A stretch of DNA of 64,000 bases from Plasmopara viticola (lineage: Eukaryota > Oomycota > Peronosporomycetes > Peronosporales > Peronosporaceae). How positions within the stretch are numbered: position 1 is the stretch's first letter; every line of letters starts with the position of its first letter. The stretch lies in assembly GCA_001695595.3 (NCBI GenBank), contig MBPM02000029.1:229501-293500 (forward strand), in the 5' to 3' direction. This document shows positions 32,541 to 44,611 of the stretch, piece after piece. Both the position numbers and the translations under genes were made by a program. The notes beneath the pieces are model-generated. The model saw only the letters and a program-made list of their open reading frames with translations. It was not told the DNA's origin and did not search any database.

Positions 32541-34646
32541 ATGAAACGGGACTGCCCAGTTGCAGAGAACCGTTCCAGAAACCGTTACAGCGGTAATGAT
32601 CTAGTGTTTGCTGTGGGGAATGAGCAATCAGTAAGCTGGCTGATCGACAGTGGTGCGACGTCACACATGACCCCTCACCGAAGTGACTTGATCGACTTCA
32701 AGCAACTTAAAGACGACATCAAGGTAACAATTGCAGATGGCAGAAAGTTACGCGTCGAAGGAGCTGGATCAGTGAAGCTTATCGGCTTAGATGGAAGACG
32801 CATATCGATGATGGAAGTGCTGCTTATCCCTGGACTTGACAAACGTCTACTGTCGGTGGGAAAGCTTGCCGAACGTGGACTAAGTGTGAAATTTCAGCGT
32901 GCTTCGTGCATCATTTGGGACAAGAACGAAGCTTTGGCAACTGGGACAAGAAATGGGAAAGCTTACACACTGGATTGTGAGCAAGAGGAGGCACGATTGG
33001 TGCAATACTCGGGAGTTGATAGTCAGTGGGATTTATGGCACGCTCGTATGGGACATCCAAGTGAGGACGTTTTAGTGAAGACTATGCGATCCACAGAAGG
33101 TATTCCTGCGCTAAAACAAGGTATCAAGACCCTGTGTGGTGGATGCATGAAGGGCAAGCAGACGATCGAAGCCTTTCCAGGACGCTCCATGACAAAGACA
33201 TCACGTGTTTTGGACTTAGTTCACACAGACGTGATGGGACCCATGAAGACACTTTCAAAAGGAGGTGCTAAATACATTTTGACATTTGTGGATGATTATT
33301 CACGATATGTGGTGGCTTACTTTCTGGCAAAGAAGAGTGAAATTGCCGACAAGATCAAGATGTTCAAAGCACTGCATGAGAATCAGTGGGGAACCCGTAT
33401 CAAGTGCCTGCGTTCGGACAATGGAACGGAGTTTGTCAACAAGACAGTTACGGATTTATGTCAGCGGAACGGTATCATACATCAGCGTACAGTACCATAC
33501 AGTCCCCAACAAAATGGAATTGCAGAACTAATGAACCGTACGATAATGGAAAAGGCACGGAGCATGCTACACTACAAGTGTGTTCCGACATGTTGGTGGG
33601 CAGAGGCAGTAAGCACTGCGGTGTACCTGATCAACCGCTCTCCTAATACAATGCACCCAAATAACACCCCATATGAACTGGGATTTAAGATGAAGCCACG
33701 GATGGATCATCTTAGGGTGTTTGGGTCTCATGGATATGCTCACGTTGATCAAGTGAAAAGGACGAAGCTCGAAGCCAAAAGCTTCAAGTGCATGTTCCTT
33801 GGTTTTGCCGAAGACACCAAGGGATACCGAGTTTACGATTTGGAGAAAGACAAGATATCAGTATCACGGTCGGTGAAGCTGGACGAGCGTGAAGTGGGCG
33901 GCATTAATGGGACACACCCGCCCAAACAAATAAAAGTGATACACGTTACCAAAGACAACGATGAAAGTGCTGTGTCCGGGCCGACGGAACACCAACAAGA
34001 TCAAGATGAACTTATAGAGGGTGAAGGAGAAGATGAAATTCCAGATGCTCCAATGAATGAAGAGGAGTCTGACACAAATGAGTCAACGGTCGAGATGCTT
34101 CGATTACCGACCTCAGTACACTCTGAACTGACAGAGTACAGAACTCCTACACTGGATGCACAGGAAGATCGATTGGTATTTCGACCGCAAGTGGAACGTT
34201 CAAGGCGTACAAATAAACCAATGTTGTTGCTGGAAAACGGATCAGATGCCGATGAAAGTCTGAGAGGAAGCGAAGGACCACCATCTTCTAAGCGTGCAAG
34301 GATTGATGGAGACGGCCTGATAGCTGAAGCTATTCTCGCTTACGCTGTGAGTGTTGGTGAAGAATCAGACTTGCCTACCACGTATGCGCAGGCAATGTCT
34401 AGTGACGAAGCAGAACAGTGGCGACAAGGGATGGACACCGAATTACGGTCGCATCACAAAACAAAACATGGACACTCGTTTCACGAGAATCAATTGGACG
34501 TACGATTGGATGCCGCTGGGTTTTTGCTAAGAAGCGTGACCAGAATGGATATGTTGTGCGCTACAAAGCACGATTGGTGGCTAAAGGTTTCAAGCAGAAA
34601 TACAGCGTGGATTTCTTCGAGACTTACTCTCCAGTGGCCAACATGA
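32541..34646 (+). pseudogene. pol: Copia Pol: protease, integrase, start of RT (copia-3)
   Basis: 701 codons. The frame starts in the zinc knuckle (MKRDCPV). Protease follows with WLIDSGATSHMT (catalytic DSG, ~residues 35-45). The pre-integrase zinc-binding region has HARMGH and CGGCMKGKQ. Integrase carries D (VHTDVMGP), D (LRSDNGTEF) and E (PQQNGIAELMNRT), the DDE triad. An acidic, variable linker precedes RT (TYAQAMSSDEAEQWRQGM). At about 34,460 a frameshift ends family homology. Copia Pol is normally one polyprotein with Gag, so this copy is broken but retains most catalytic residues. Confidence 0.85.
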
Positions 34647-35678
34647 ACTCAATTCGAGTTGTACTCGTAGTGCGTGCGTATTATGCTACAAAATGGAACA
34701 GCTGGACGTCGACACCGCCTTTCACAACAGTGTGCTGTCGGATCGTGTTCACATGGAAGTTCCAATTGGTGTTAAAGGAGCTCAAGGATTTGCGTGTCAA
34801 CTGAGCAAAGCTATATATGGTCTCAAGCAAGCTGCAAGCGCTTGGACAAGACGATCGACCACGTCTTCAAGAAGAACGATTTTAAAAGTTGTGGAGCGGA
34901 TCAATGCGTCTACGTGAAGAAAGTGAAAAAAAGGTTTTGTGTACGTATGTCTTTATGTCGACGATATGATCATTGCAGCCAAGACAAGCGACGAGATTCT
35001 AGAGGTCAAGGGGATGCTTAAAAGTGTTTTCAAGATGAAGGATCTCGGTATGGCGAAGTTCATCTTGGGCATGGAGATCGACCACGACATGACAGCTTCC
35101 ACACTAATGATCAAACAAACACGCTACATTAGAGACGTGGCTGAGTGATTTGGACAGAAAAACGCCAAGAACGTCGACAATCCGTGTACGTCCGGTCTCA
35201 AGCTGCCAACATCACAGTCACCAAATACAGAAGCTGAGCGTTCAGAGATGCGGTCAAGACAATACCGCCCTATAATTGGATGTCTGCTATATGTTACAAC
35301 TTGCACTCGGCCGGACGTCGCATACATCGTGACACAACTGTCTCGATTTCTCGAAAATCTGGGGTTATCACATTGGAACGCCGCAATTCGTGTATTGCGC
35401 TACTTAAATTCGACACGTCATCATGGGATCGTTTACCAAAGAGAAACGGGAAAGGTGATTGTTGAAGCTTTTTCGGATGCTGACTGGGGTAGCAACACCG
35501 ATGACAGACGGTCTGTCTCAGGTGTGTTGATCAACTTTGGTAAAGCTTCAGTTGTATTCAAGTCCAAGTATCGGAGAACCGTTGCACTAAGTTCCGCAGA
35601 AGCAGAGTATATGGCGCTCAGCTTGTGCACACAAGAAGTACTTTGGGCGCGCGCAATGCTCAAAGACATGGGTCAAGA
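34418..35678 (+). pseudogene. Copia RT and RNase H, frameshifted (copia-3)
   Basis: Successive frames carry GCRWVFAKKRDQNGYVVRYK and LVAKGFKQKYSVDFFETYSP (34,418-34,804), then the LDVDTAF motif A segment. IYGLKQAASAW follows, then YVCLYVDDMII (34,939 on, catalytic YVDD). RNase H (35,248-35,678) has FSDADWGS and ALSSAEAEYMALS. At least four frameshifts lie between blocks. The sequence ends abruptly after LKDMGQE, where it rejoins LINE-1. Confidence 0.8.
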
Positions 35679-35683
35679 GTCAG

Positions 35684-36860
35684 GCTTCGATATCTTGTAT
35701 GCGCCAATCCCACGAGGTATCACGGTAAAAGAGCCTTGGACAGGTCTTCAAATTTTCGGATTGAACCTTTGCATACATGGCACACCTTGAAAGTATATCA
35801 ATGCTCGTATATTTCAATGGCGTGGGCAGCAATAGAGATGTCTTATTGGTAAAATCACTTCTTTCGAGCAAACAAGCAAGGTATCTGACAGGGAAGGCTT
35901 CGTCCAATGCCATCCGCTTCTCCCGTCTAGGCCTCACTAGAATTCAAGATTTTGTTGCTATGCATGGATCGTTTCCAACACATTCATTGTGTATAGAAAT
36001 TTTCAATGGAACTGACCTCAAGTCCCGAGATAAGTGGTCGGGTGCAGCGGGGTTTTTCTCCCGACAAGTGCACGTTTACTTAAATTCAATATTGAAACTG
36101 CTCCTCCTCGCGGCCCACATTTGCCAATGAATCAATGTGCAGCTTCTCATGGCTGGACTTCCGACAAAATCGTTTTCCTTTTCGGCGAAAACATGACTTT
36201 TACCACTTGTTACACAAGCCTCCCTCGATAAACCGTCCGCCACATCTCTCACTTGGAATTGCGCTAGAGCCCAAGTGGTCCGATCTTTGGTGTCGTGAAC
36301 GAGCACTCGATCGGGATCTACTGCCAATTCTTGCCGATATTAAATATCGACTCCAGCATAATGGTCTCAACGTTCGTAAGAAATACCGTCACCAAACCGA
36401 TGAAGTTTGGTACGTCCACGGCTGTGAAGAAGTCGAGGATGCGTCACATCTCTTTTGGAAATCTCCAGTTGCACAGAAAGCGTGGAGCTTCTTTCTACTA
36501 CCGATTTAATCCCTGGTACTTCAAGATTTTGATGGGATAGTCTTGTTTATCTTCACGGCCTGGTCTTTGCACCTTCCACGATTCCCACCTTTGGAACTCA
36601 TAACATGCAGCGAGTATTCGATGAACTTCGGTGCAGCACATTATACGTGCTCTGGATACACCGCAATGACTGCATGATGAATGGAACGCATACAAACAAA
36701 AAGTTTGTGATTCATCGAGCAGCGACATACATTTCCCTGCATCTCCAACGTCTCGCTGCAACAGGAAACCAACGAGTATCAGCTCTATGTCAACTGTGTC
36801 TCTCTTCTCGAAGCTCCTGCCACAAATTGTCCCTAACAGCGGATCGTGTGTAGCATTGGA
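35684..36860 (+). mobile_element. LINE-1 copy 2b (C-terminal region)
   Basis: LINE-1 resumes at GCTTCGATATC. Frames 35,777-36,130, 36,034-36,231, 36,135-36,509 (124 codons; QTDEVWYVHGCEEVEDASH, LFWKSPVAQKAW) and 36,605-36,853 (LYVLWIHRNDCMMNG) cover the C-terminus. The zinc-finger-like block keeps one Cys and one His of the usual CCHC. Frameshifts near 36,030 and 36,130 break it. The bases 36,861-37,190 are the shared 3' region before the convergent gene. Confidence 0.8.
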
Positions 36861-37191
36861 GCCTCGGCAGCCTGGACTAGCCGGGGCACCTTTCTGTCGG
36901 AGCTACCTACTCTAACGCACACAAGTCACAGGATTCCTTTCTTTTACTGTCCTTGCATTATCTCCGTTAAGGGATAACTTGGCACTTACAATGCAATCGC
37001 GACCTCGACTACCATGTGATCACGCCGTCCTCGCCTTAAACCATGCACGCGGAAGAGGATTTTGTCCGGCCGGATTCACTTACGAGGCCGTTCTCGCAGT
37101 CAAGTTGACAGTTGGTGTCTTTTTCTCCTGTTTACAGCGACGCTTCGCCTTCTTCAGAGTACGGATCCCCATACTCTTGGTGGATTTTTCT

Positions 37192-38483
37192 TCATTTTTC
37201 GAGGTCGATAGACTTTTCTGAATCCACGACACCAACTTCATCTGTGCGGCGGCAGCGGCGCACCCAACGAATCTGGTGCGCGTACTCATATTGGCCAAGA
37301 CGAATTTTGACACCGGGCTCGTGGACGAAACAGCTCATCTCTTCCGTAATTTCCAATATAAAACAATGCCAGATGCGGGGCTCCTCAAATGTACCAACGA
37401 AATACAACCCGGGATCCTTTGCGGCCATAGCCAAGCCGACCGGCCTCGAACCATTGGCCTTGAATTGATTGGGATACAGGTGGTTCTTGAACCCACGCTT
37501 CACCAAGAAGTCGAACGACCTTCAACTTGGTTTGCATGCAGTCCCTTTTGCGCGATTCGATCGACGCCCTTTTCCGCCTCAAATTTAGCGATCAGATTCA
37601 TGGTCATTCGCATCTCAGATCCTTGCAACTCCGTCAGCTTCTCCATTGCCGAATACACGCATGTGAACTCCTTGCTCGCGCTCATTGTGATGTCAATCAG
37701 ATCCTGCTCCATGAAGTGTACGAAGAGCAAGCCGGGATTCTTGGGGAGTACTTCGTCATAGTATCGGTCCACTACGCTTTTCCAGGCAGGAGCTCCCTCG
37801 ACGGCGTCCTCCGGAACCCAATCACACTCACGCTCACTCGCCTCGACATGACGCCGACGAACCCGGTACCAGCGTCCATCAGCTTCATCTTCACGGCCCA
37901 TCATGCTGCGAATTTCTGCAACTTCGTCGATGCACTCACCTTCTCCAATTTGTCCCTCGAGACCTTCGCAAGTCAAGACGGCAGCGGCATGTTTTTTCGA
38001 CTTGTGCGCTCGAAGATTGTCAGCGGCTTTCTTGGCAATCAACGCGATCGCTTTGATAATAGCTCCTCGCTTAGACCGACCGGATCCGTGTGCCGGTACT
38101 TGCCCCGAGTCCTCTTCAGCAGCAATCTTGCCAGAAGCAAGCTCTTCTCCACCTTCGGCACCTTCCAGCCCGGCCTCGGCCACGCTTTTCTCTTTGACAC
38201 ACACGTCCTCGCTGTCCAAAGGGGCCGAGACCACCGTCATTCCGAGCAAACTGGCTGTTGCAGCGTTCAACTGGATGCGCTCCATTTCCAGTTTTTCCGC
38301 GCACCCAGGCTCCTCAGCTGGCAACAAGGCATTGCTGGCAGCAATAGCCGCTCGCTCAGCTCTTGTGCCAACCAATTCATTCTGAGTGCACCTGGCGGTC
38401 GAGACTGTCCCCGGCACCATAGCCACATCTGCGTCTGGCTCAGCGGCGCGCCCACTAGACTTTCTAATGCGCCCTTGACACAA
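37192..38483 (-). pseudogene. Chromodomain-like protein, unit 2 copy (one frameshift)
   Basis: The 37,500-38,483 frame gives residues 1-322 (MCQGRIRKSSGRAAEPD start) and includes the whole chromodomain-like core. A one-base loss just after HANQV (near 37,516) shifts into a stop. The rest, 37,192-37,506, is open in another frame (MVKRGFKNHLYPNQF to KSIDLEK). It ends 13 residues sooner than the intact copy. The same frameshift is present in the inverted copy at 10,730. T2 and 18S lie upstream as in the other units. Confidence 0.8.
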
Positions 38484-38790
38484 GAGAGGCCCCGGTGGGG
38501 GCCTTCAGCACTCTTGTTAAGGTTGACGGTTAGTGGGCGACTGCCAGTACACCCGGAAACTGGTTCTAGATACTCATCCGTTGACATCGTACTTACCTGG
38601 ATTTCCACGGTACACCTGTGCCTTACTTGGAGATTGAAAATGACCTGCATTTAAGCACCGTCGGCAGTACAAGACACATCCAATCTACACTTTAACAACA
38701 TTCCAACCTCCGATACCTTATACCTGCATATTTCAAGAGCCTCCACAACTTGATTTTCAAATTGGCAAAAACTGACCTCAAACCCTATAT

Positions 38791-38826
38791 TTGAGGTGGA
38801 CCACACAAATTTTGTGCACCACACAA
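38791..38826 (-). repeat. Terminus T2, unit 2
   Basis: From TTGAGGTGGACCACACAA to GTGCACCACACAA, then a 34-base junction and the 18S fragment. The bases 38,484-38,790 are leader of the chromodomain-like gene with no ORF. Confidence 0.65.
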
Positions 38827-38860
38827 TTCGTTACAATGATAAGTAATAAAAACTTGTTAG

Positions 38861-39422
38861 ACCAGACTTGCCCTCCAATTGATCCTCGTTAATAAATTTA
38901 AATGTTTACATTCCAATTGCCCGACTCGAAGAACCAGAGCATGGTTATTTATGTCACTACCTCCCTGTATCAGGATTGGATTATTTACGCGCCTGCTGCC
39001 TTCCTTGGATGTGGTAGCCGTTTTTAAGGCTCCCTCTTCGAAGTCAAACCCTACTTCCCCGTTACCTGTTAATGCCATGGTAGGCCCATTTCCTACCATC
39101 CAAAGCTGATAGGGCAGAAACTCAATCGACTTATCGCGCAAAAGCGCGATCCGCACATTATTATGACTCAACACAATACTAGCCCGAAGACTGCGTTGGT
39201 TTCAATCTAATAAATGCTACCCGCCCGACAAGCAGTTGGGGATTTATGCATGTATTAGCTCTAGAGTTACTACGGTTTTCCAGGTAGTAAGGTACTATCG
39301 AGTGGACTTTAACTGATATAATGAGCTATTTGCACTTTCACAGTACAAATTTGTTTAAACTTAGACATGCATGGCTTAATCTTTGAGACAAGCGTATGAG
39401 TACTGGCAGGATCAACCAGGTT
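38861..39422 (-). rRNA. 18S rRNA 5' fragment, unit 2 (pseudogene)
   Basis: 562 nt, collinear with 17,487-18,048. It begins with AACCTGGTTGATCCTGCC on minus and stops at the same AGTCTGGT. A GTACTCATACG variant replaces the usual GTAGTCATACG near the 5' end, shared with unit 1. No downstream 18S, 5.8S or 28S follows. Confidence 0.9.
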
Positions 39423-41231
39423 TATATCTTCTATACGTAAGAGACGACAAGTCGCCCTCAGTACAAAGTAAAAACACAGAGGCAGGCTGCAAAAACAAGT
39501 TTATATCGTCAAAGAACTCGGAAGTCGACTCAGAATCTGCTACCTTTCTCAAAATCGTAATCCATGAACTGAGAATCTTTTGTACAGAACGACAAATTAA
39601 GATCCTCACTTCAACAGTCTCTCCATATAATGGCAAATAAAGAAGTGAACAATAGAACATGATACAGCGTACTATAGAATTTTCTATAAAAAAAACTTTC
39701 CAAAGTTTGCCGCATACGCGCCCCAGACCAAGTTCGGTTCTACCCAAATTTGAATTTTTCCACCAGAAACTACCGCAATTACCATCAGAAAGGTATCGCA
39801 TAGCGTCATACAATCCAAAAATCGCATAAACACTATACAACCAACTGAAACGATATTTTGCAATAGCTCCGATAGTGCGTCGTTGTAGTATTTCGCAGCA
39901 TCAGCAGCGTATTATTGCACAAAAGTTTGTGTTTTGGATTATAATTTCAATTGCATTTACTCAAATGCAAATCAGCATCGCATTACAATCTTTTTTTGCG
40001 TCAATGTTAATACGCTCGGGTAAGTACCCCAATTGTATATACTTTATCAGCTTCCATATTATAACACAACGCTTCATCGCGTCAAAGTATATACGTTAAA
40101 ATAATCGTTTCTTACGAATTTATTTGGCCGGCAAATCAACATCGCATCACAATATCTAGTTGCGTCAAAGACTATACTTTCCGAGGAACTACCCCATTTG
40201 TTTGTACTAAATCAGCTTCTATATTGTAGCACAACGCTTCATCGCATCGAAATAAACACGCTCGACTAATAATTCTGATTGTACTTACTCACCCAGCAAT
40301 TAAACATCGCATTATATATCTTGATTGCATATAAGCTTGAACAATCGAAAAATTAATCCATTTGAACATATCTAGTTAGCATTCCAACTATCATACAACA
40401 CTTTATCGCTTCAGAGTAAACACGTTGCATAATAATTTCAATTGTATATACTCGTCAACAACTTCACATCGCATCAAAACATTTTTTCGCGTCAAAGATT
40501 ATACGCTCAGGGAACTACCCAAATTGTAATCATTTAATCACTTTTTAATATCGTGATACAATGCTTAATCGCGTCGAAATGAATACGCTCGGAAATTATT
40601 ACTATTATTATTATACTTACAGATACTTACTCTGCAAAGTTAATCTTCTTCAGCACAAAATAATCAGTGCCACGCAAAATTGCATCGAATTAAACCGGAT
40701 ATTAATGCATAGCATATGAATACAACCTCATTTACTGCTTGCACGTTTAATTTTCCCAGTTTTTTTCAGAAAATTCTAAACGCACTTTACTTAGTTGCTT
40801 CGTTCACAAACCTTGGATTAAGCGAAACTACATTTACAAAGATTCATGTAGGAAACCATAAATTGCCTACATAATCCTACTATATAAAAAAGCACTAGAA
40901 ATTAATTTAAAGTGTGCAGCGGCAAGTCGACTTTTACTTTATAAATGAAACATCTAAGCCATGATAAACTTTTTATAGTATATAGAGACCCCTATCGAAT
41001 TTCCATAGTAAAAAATTTTTAGTATATAAATAGAGACCCAAAGGAGTTTTCATAATAACTATTTTTTTCACCGACATACCCCTCAACATATATAGGGAAC
41101 CCGCTACAGGAACGCTACCCTGGTATTCTAAATCGTGTTATATATATAGCTATATATAGCTTTTTCCTAGTTAACCACTATATAGACATCACTATACGAA
41201 AAGTTAAGCTTAACGTTTAATGTGTCTGAAT
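39423..41231 (-). other. rDNA spacer, unit 2 (truncated)
   Basis: It is collinear with 18,049-19,875 of unit 1. It includes an uninterrupted 165-bp subrepeat array (about 39,960-40,625), the TAGAGACCCC duplication and the TATATATAGCTATATATAG run. It breaks off after GTGTCTGAATTAGATAC, so the distal spacer and the 5S remnant are missing. Here it holds the empty target of copia-2 (ATATACTTTATCAGC near 40,035). Confidence 0.75.
39960..40625. repeat. ~165-bp spacer subrepeats, unit 2
   Basis: Four degenerate units matching 18,590-19,250 in order and spacing. This copy supplies an empty site for the copia-2 insertion. Confidence 0.8.
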
Positions 41232-41789
41232 TAGATACGCTGGCGAGGTATTTGTGTTGACTTGATCGAATTCCGCAGGGATGTGGCTTGAAGATCGAGA
41301 AGGTCCGTTATGTTTTTTCCAGTAAAAGTACTCCTCGCGAAGGACTACTGGAGAGCCCATCCAGCTCGAACCTTTAATTCGCGAGTTGATTGCTGTAAGG
41401 GAAGTTATTACTGGGCACTACAAGTGCTCTATGAGTGGATAAGGTACCTGTCGAGATCTTGATGTCAATGTGCGCACAATTAAGTGCATTGATGTTGGGT
41501 GATTGGTTTTGACCGTGATTCACGAACTGCTTGAGATCCGTATCGTGGCGGTAGTCTTCTTGTAGTTTCCCTCCAAAAACCCCGAAAACTGTCTTAAACT
41601 TGTCCGAACTATAATAACACATACTATTTCGGTCTGCACCAGTGTGCCCAGTCGGTCTATGGAATCAGCGAGGACAACGCTGGTTCTACTCCACAAAATT
41701 AACCACACTCACTAAAGAGGGCAATAAGTCGCATTGACTTCGCAACTCCAAAACTGTAGCCAGATTGTAGTCTTGCTATCGTCATAGAC
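41232..41789 (-). other. Unidentified island between spacer and B-linked fragment
   Basis: About 550 bp that I do not find elsewhere in the window. It has two overlapping minus-strand frames: 41,374-41,622 (82 codons, FKTVFGVFGGKLQEDYRHDTD) and 41,520-41,708 (62 codons). The first has a composition plausible for a decayed transposase but no motif I can name. It begins where the rDNA spacer is cut and ends at the chromodomain-like fragment, so it may be the insertion or filler that truncated unit 2. Confidence 0.35.
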
Positions 41790-42070
41790 AATGTTATAGA
41801 GCCGTAATTGAAGTTGCCCTTCGCCTACAACACATTCCCGCCCGGCCTCGGCAACACTTTCCTCTTCGAAACACACCGACACACACGTCCCCGCTGTCCA
41901 AAGGGGCTGAGACCACCGTAATATCACGCAAGCTAGCCGTCGCAGCGTTTGACTGGATGCGCTCTGTTTCTGGATATTCAGTCCTCCCAGGCTCCTTGAC
42001 TAGCAATAAGGCATTGCTGGCGGCAATGGTCGCCGCTCACTCACCTCTTAAGTCCGCTTTTAACTACACC
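41790..42070 (-). pseudogene. Chromodomain-like gene, N-terminal fragment (B-linked)
   Basis: It reads ALLVKEPGRTEYPETERIQ through the DITVVSAPLDSGDVCVG region and breaks off after the equivalent of residue ~110. The sequence agrees with 24,930-25,060 and 9,915-10,080, not with the 18S-linked copies. The bases 42,071-42,207 are its leader. Confidence 0.6.
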
Positions 42071-42207
42071 TAAGCATCACCGGCAGTACAGGACACATCC
42101 CAACAACATTTCACAACATTCCAGCCTCCGATACCATATGCCTGCATAATTCGAGAGCCTCCACAAACTGATTATCAATTCGGCAAAAATCCACCTCAAA
42201 CTCCATA

Positions 42208-42245
42208 GTTGAGGTGGTCCACACGAATTTGTGTGCACCACACAG
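42208..42245 (-). repeat. Terminus T2 beside repeat B copy 4
   Basis: From AGTTGAGGTGGTCC to CACCACACAG, then repeat B (CTTTATAC). One mismatch at the last base relative to other copies. Confidence 0.6.
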
Positions 42246-44351
42246 CTTTATACTTCTTTAGAAAGAGAGACGGACAGGGCTGAACGCGCAGCCGACGAAA
42301 TTTTTGCACTGCAATGTCGCGAGTAGGTTGTTCAAGAGCAAGTTTTCAATACTGACGGTGTCGATCGTGTGGCCGACGCAGGCTCAAAACTGCATGGAAA
42401 ATGAAGTAGTTTGTGAAATGCTTGACTTTTTGTCAAAAGAGTCGACCTCGTGACGTGGCAAAGATGGGTGCTTTTGGTAACAAAACAATTGATGAGGGGC
42501 GTGTTCGTGAAGTTGGAGAAGGAGGACGACGGCAAGCGAAAGCGTTTATGCGGGAGCGAGAAGATGAGGCGATTTGAGGGGTGATGTTCTCGAGGAGGTT
42601 GCAACAGAGCAATCTCATGCTCAGGCTTTTGCCAGAGCTGCATCTTTGTAGTGTCATTGTCTATAGAAGCCAGAGAACAATGTGGAAAGCGACGAGAACG
42701 TCGTGCGCGAGCTAGTCGCAAACTTCTTGCTACCGCATGCACAGCAACAGCACGTACGCTGCAAAGCAGCTCAAGATGAAAGGGAAGATGGAACGGCGGC
42801 GCATGCACTTTTGACAGAGCTGATTGGCGACGCGTACCGTTAGCAGTAGCGAAGGGTCGTGTTCATTCGTAAGCAGTACTTCATAGTTGTTCTGATATAT
42901 CGGCGACGAATATGTCATCGCCGATGGATTCTTCGTATCCAGATTAAACTTACATAGGACAAGCGTGCCTGACCCACGGTACTTTTCCCCGCACGATTTA
43001 ATGACCCGTACTGTGAGTGCTGTACCACCTTCCAACCAGGTGCATCAGCAGTTACGACTCCAGGAATAAATGGCTGGTCTCTCGACCTATCTGACGTGAT
43101 CCAAAAACACCAAATTGACGATGTGCCGTTCCTGTGGCGGGGTTTCGACAACACATCCTGTCGATCTATCCGGTTGAGTAGGGACAGGTGCAGAGCCAGC
43201 AGTGGGTAGTGATGTCGTTGAAACAGCTGTTTTCGCCAAAAAACTTGCGCATCCATCTTGGATTCGCTCTTTACACCGGTGCCCGAAACATCGAATGGCT
43301 CGCGTGCAGCTGTACGCAGCGATGGAGGGCGCACACAATTATGCTTATGAAAGCGGTGCTAGGCGAAGAAGGGTTTGTAACCCGAATCGAAGAAAAAAAC
43401 GCGAAGAAGCTCACGATTGTGTCCGAATATCCGAGAGGGGTTAGACACAGCGTTGAATTATACCGTGCGTGCTCGCCACTTGACCATGCCGTGATCGTGC
43501 GTAGCCGTGATAAGAACGGGTCTGACGCTACGTCCCACAAACCAGCTGTAAATTGCACGACACGGCCAAACGGAAGTCCACGAAGTATAGCTTGTCGAAT
43601 AGCGAACACTTCCGGAAGATCAAGAAGGTGTTACACACCTTGAGGGTTTCGCCGCGGACGCAGCCAAGATGAAGGTACTTGTGCCGGGACTTCGGCTTAC
43701 AATCAGCCTTTAGCGACATAGAGTTCGTCTATGTTCCGCTCAGCAATTAGTCGCACAGCTGGGATCCACTTGCGCGTGCAGTGCTTCACATCGACTGGCG
43801 ATGGAAGTGGCGCTAGGGCTTTCTGACAATGCTCTTCATCCGAAGCGTCCGGATCGTTAAATGAGAGATGTTTTTTTCGAAAGCGTTGTCATCCGGCACC
43901 GAGCGATAAGGCGCAGGGGCATTCTTGGTGGCCGAGGGTGGCGAGGTTGTCCTGGCATCCGGTACGCCGATGGTTGCGCCGAAGCAGAGCTAGGAACGGA
44001 GACCATTCTACTAGTTAGTCGCTTGGCAGGTGCAGCTATCAGATCGACTTTGGTTTAAGCTTTAGCAACTGTCGTCAAAATGGAATCGACATGCACCGTT
44101 CTTTTTATGGAGCGACCTCATCCAAATGTGCATAGCACACTGATTGTAGAGTACTTTCGAAATCATGATGTCACGCCACCTCACGTATATATGGCGCTGA
44201 CGTATCTAAGCGATTCGGAGCTATCTTCTACGGTTGAGACCGCGCTTTCATTTTTGGTGCGCCATCAACTCTAAAGAGGCATTAAATCTTGGTCAACATA
44301 AACGGAATAATTAAACTCTCACTTACATGTGTGAGCGACCTCTTTTGACCA
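42246..44351 (-). repeat. Repeat B, copy 4
   Basis: Minus-strand frames 43,528-43,719, 42,915-43,334 (139 codons; FWRKQLFQRHH, then GVVTADAPGWKVVQHS) and 42,730-43,035 repeat those of copy 3. The plus strand also has 43,188-43,643 (151 codons) and 44,080-44,274 (64 codons, with VHSTLIVEYFRNHD), so the coding strand is not certain. Only one unit of the 41-bp sequence is present near 43,985. It lacks repeat C and passes directly to T1 at 44,352. Confidence 0.55.
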
Positions 44352-44407
44352 TTTGGCGTGGACCACATTTATTGATGTGCTACACCGTTTTTATGTGTGG
44401 TCCACAT
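44352..44407. repeat. Terminus T1, unit 3
   Basis: Starts TTTGGCGTGGACCACATTT. The flank to the left is repeat B, whereas in units 1 and 2 it is repeat C. Homology among the three copies starts at this point, supporting it as an element end. The bases 44,408-44,611 are LINE-1 leader. Confidence 0.65.
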
Positions 44408-44611
44408 ATTTATCGAATAAAGAGGATTTTGGGCCAATTTCGATATCACATTTACAAGGTCTTTAAAATTGCAGGGTTTTAAGTTTTTTATGTCTTTATT
44501 TGCTGGAAATTATTCAAATCTGTCAAATTGCTTCCAGCACCCCGCGATAGAGACACCTTAGTTCTAGCGCGTGGATATCGGATACTTATATCTCTTGTTG
44601 AGTTAAGCATA

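Larger units (their letters stand above)
31654..35678 (+). mobile_element. copia-3: Copia element lacking its 3' LTR
   Basis: A second Copia family, inserted in LINE-1 copy 2. It has a 5' LTR (31,654-31,799), gag, protease, integrase, RT and RNase H in the Copia order. It stops at 35,678 in the last codons of RNase H (LKDMGQE), with no polypurine tract and no 3' LTR. GTCAG lies on both sides (31,649-31,653; 35,679-35,683). The uninterrupted LINE-1 sequence at 47,735 carries a single GTCAG. Confidence 0.88.
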
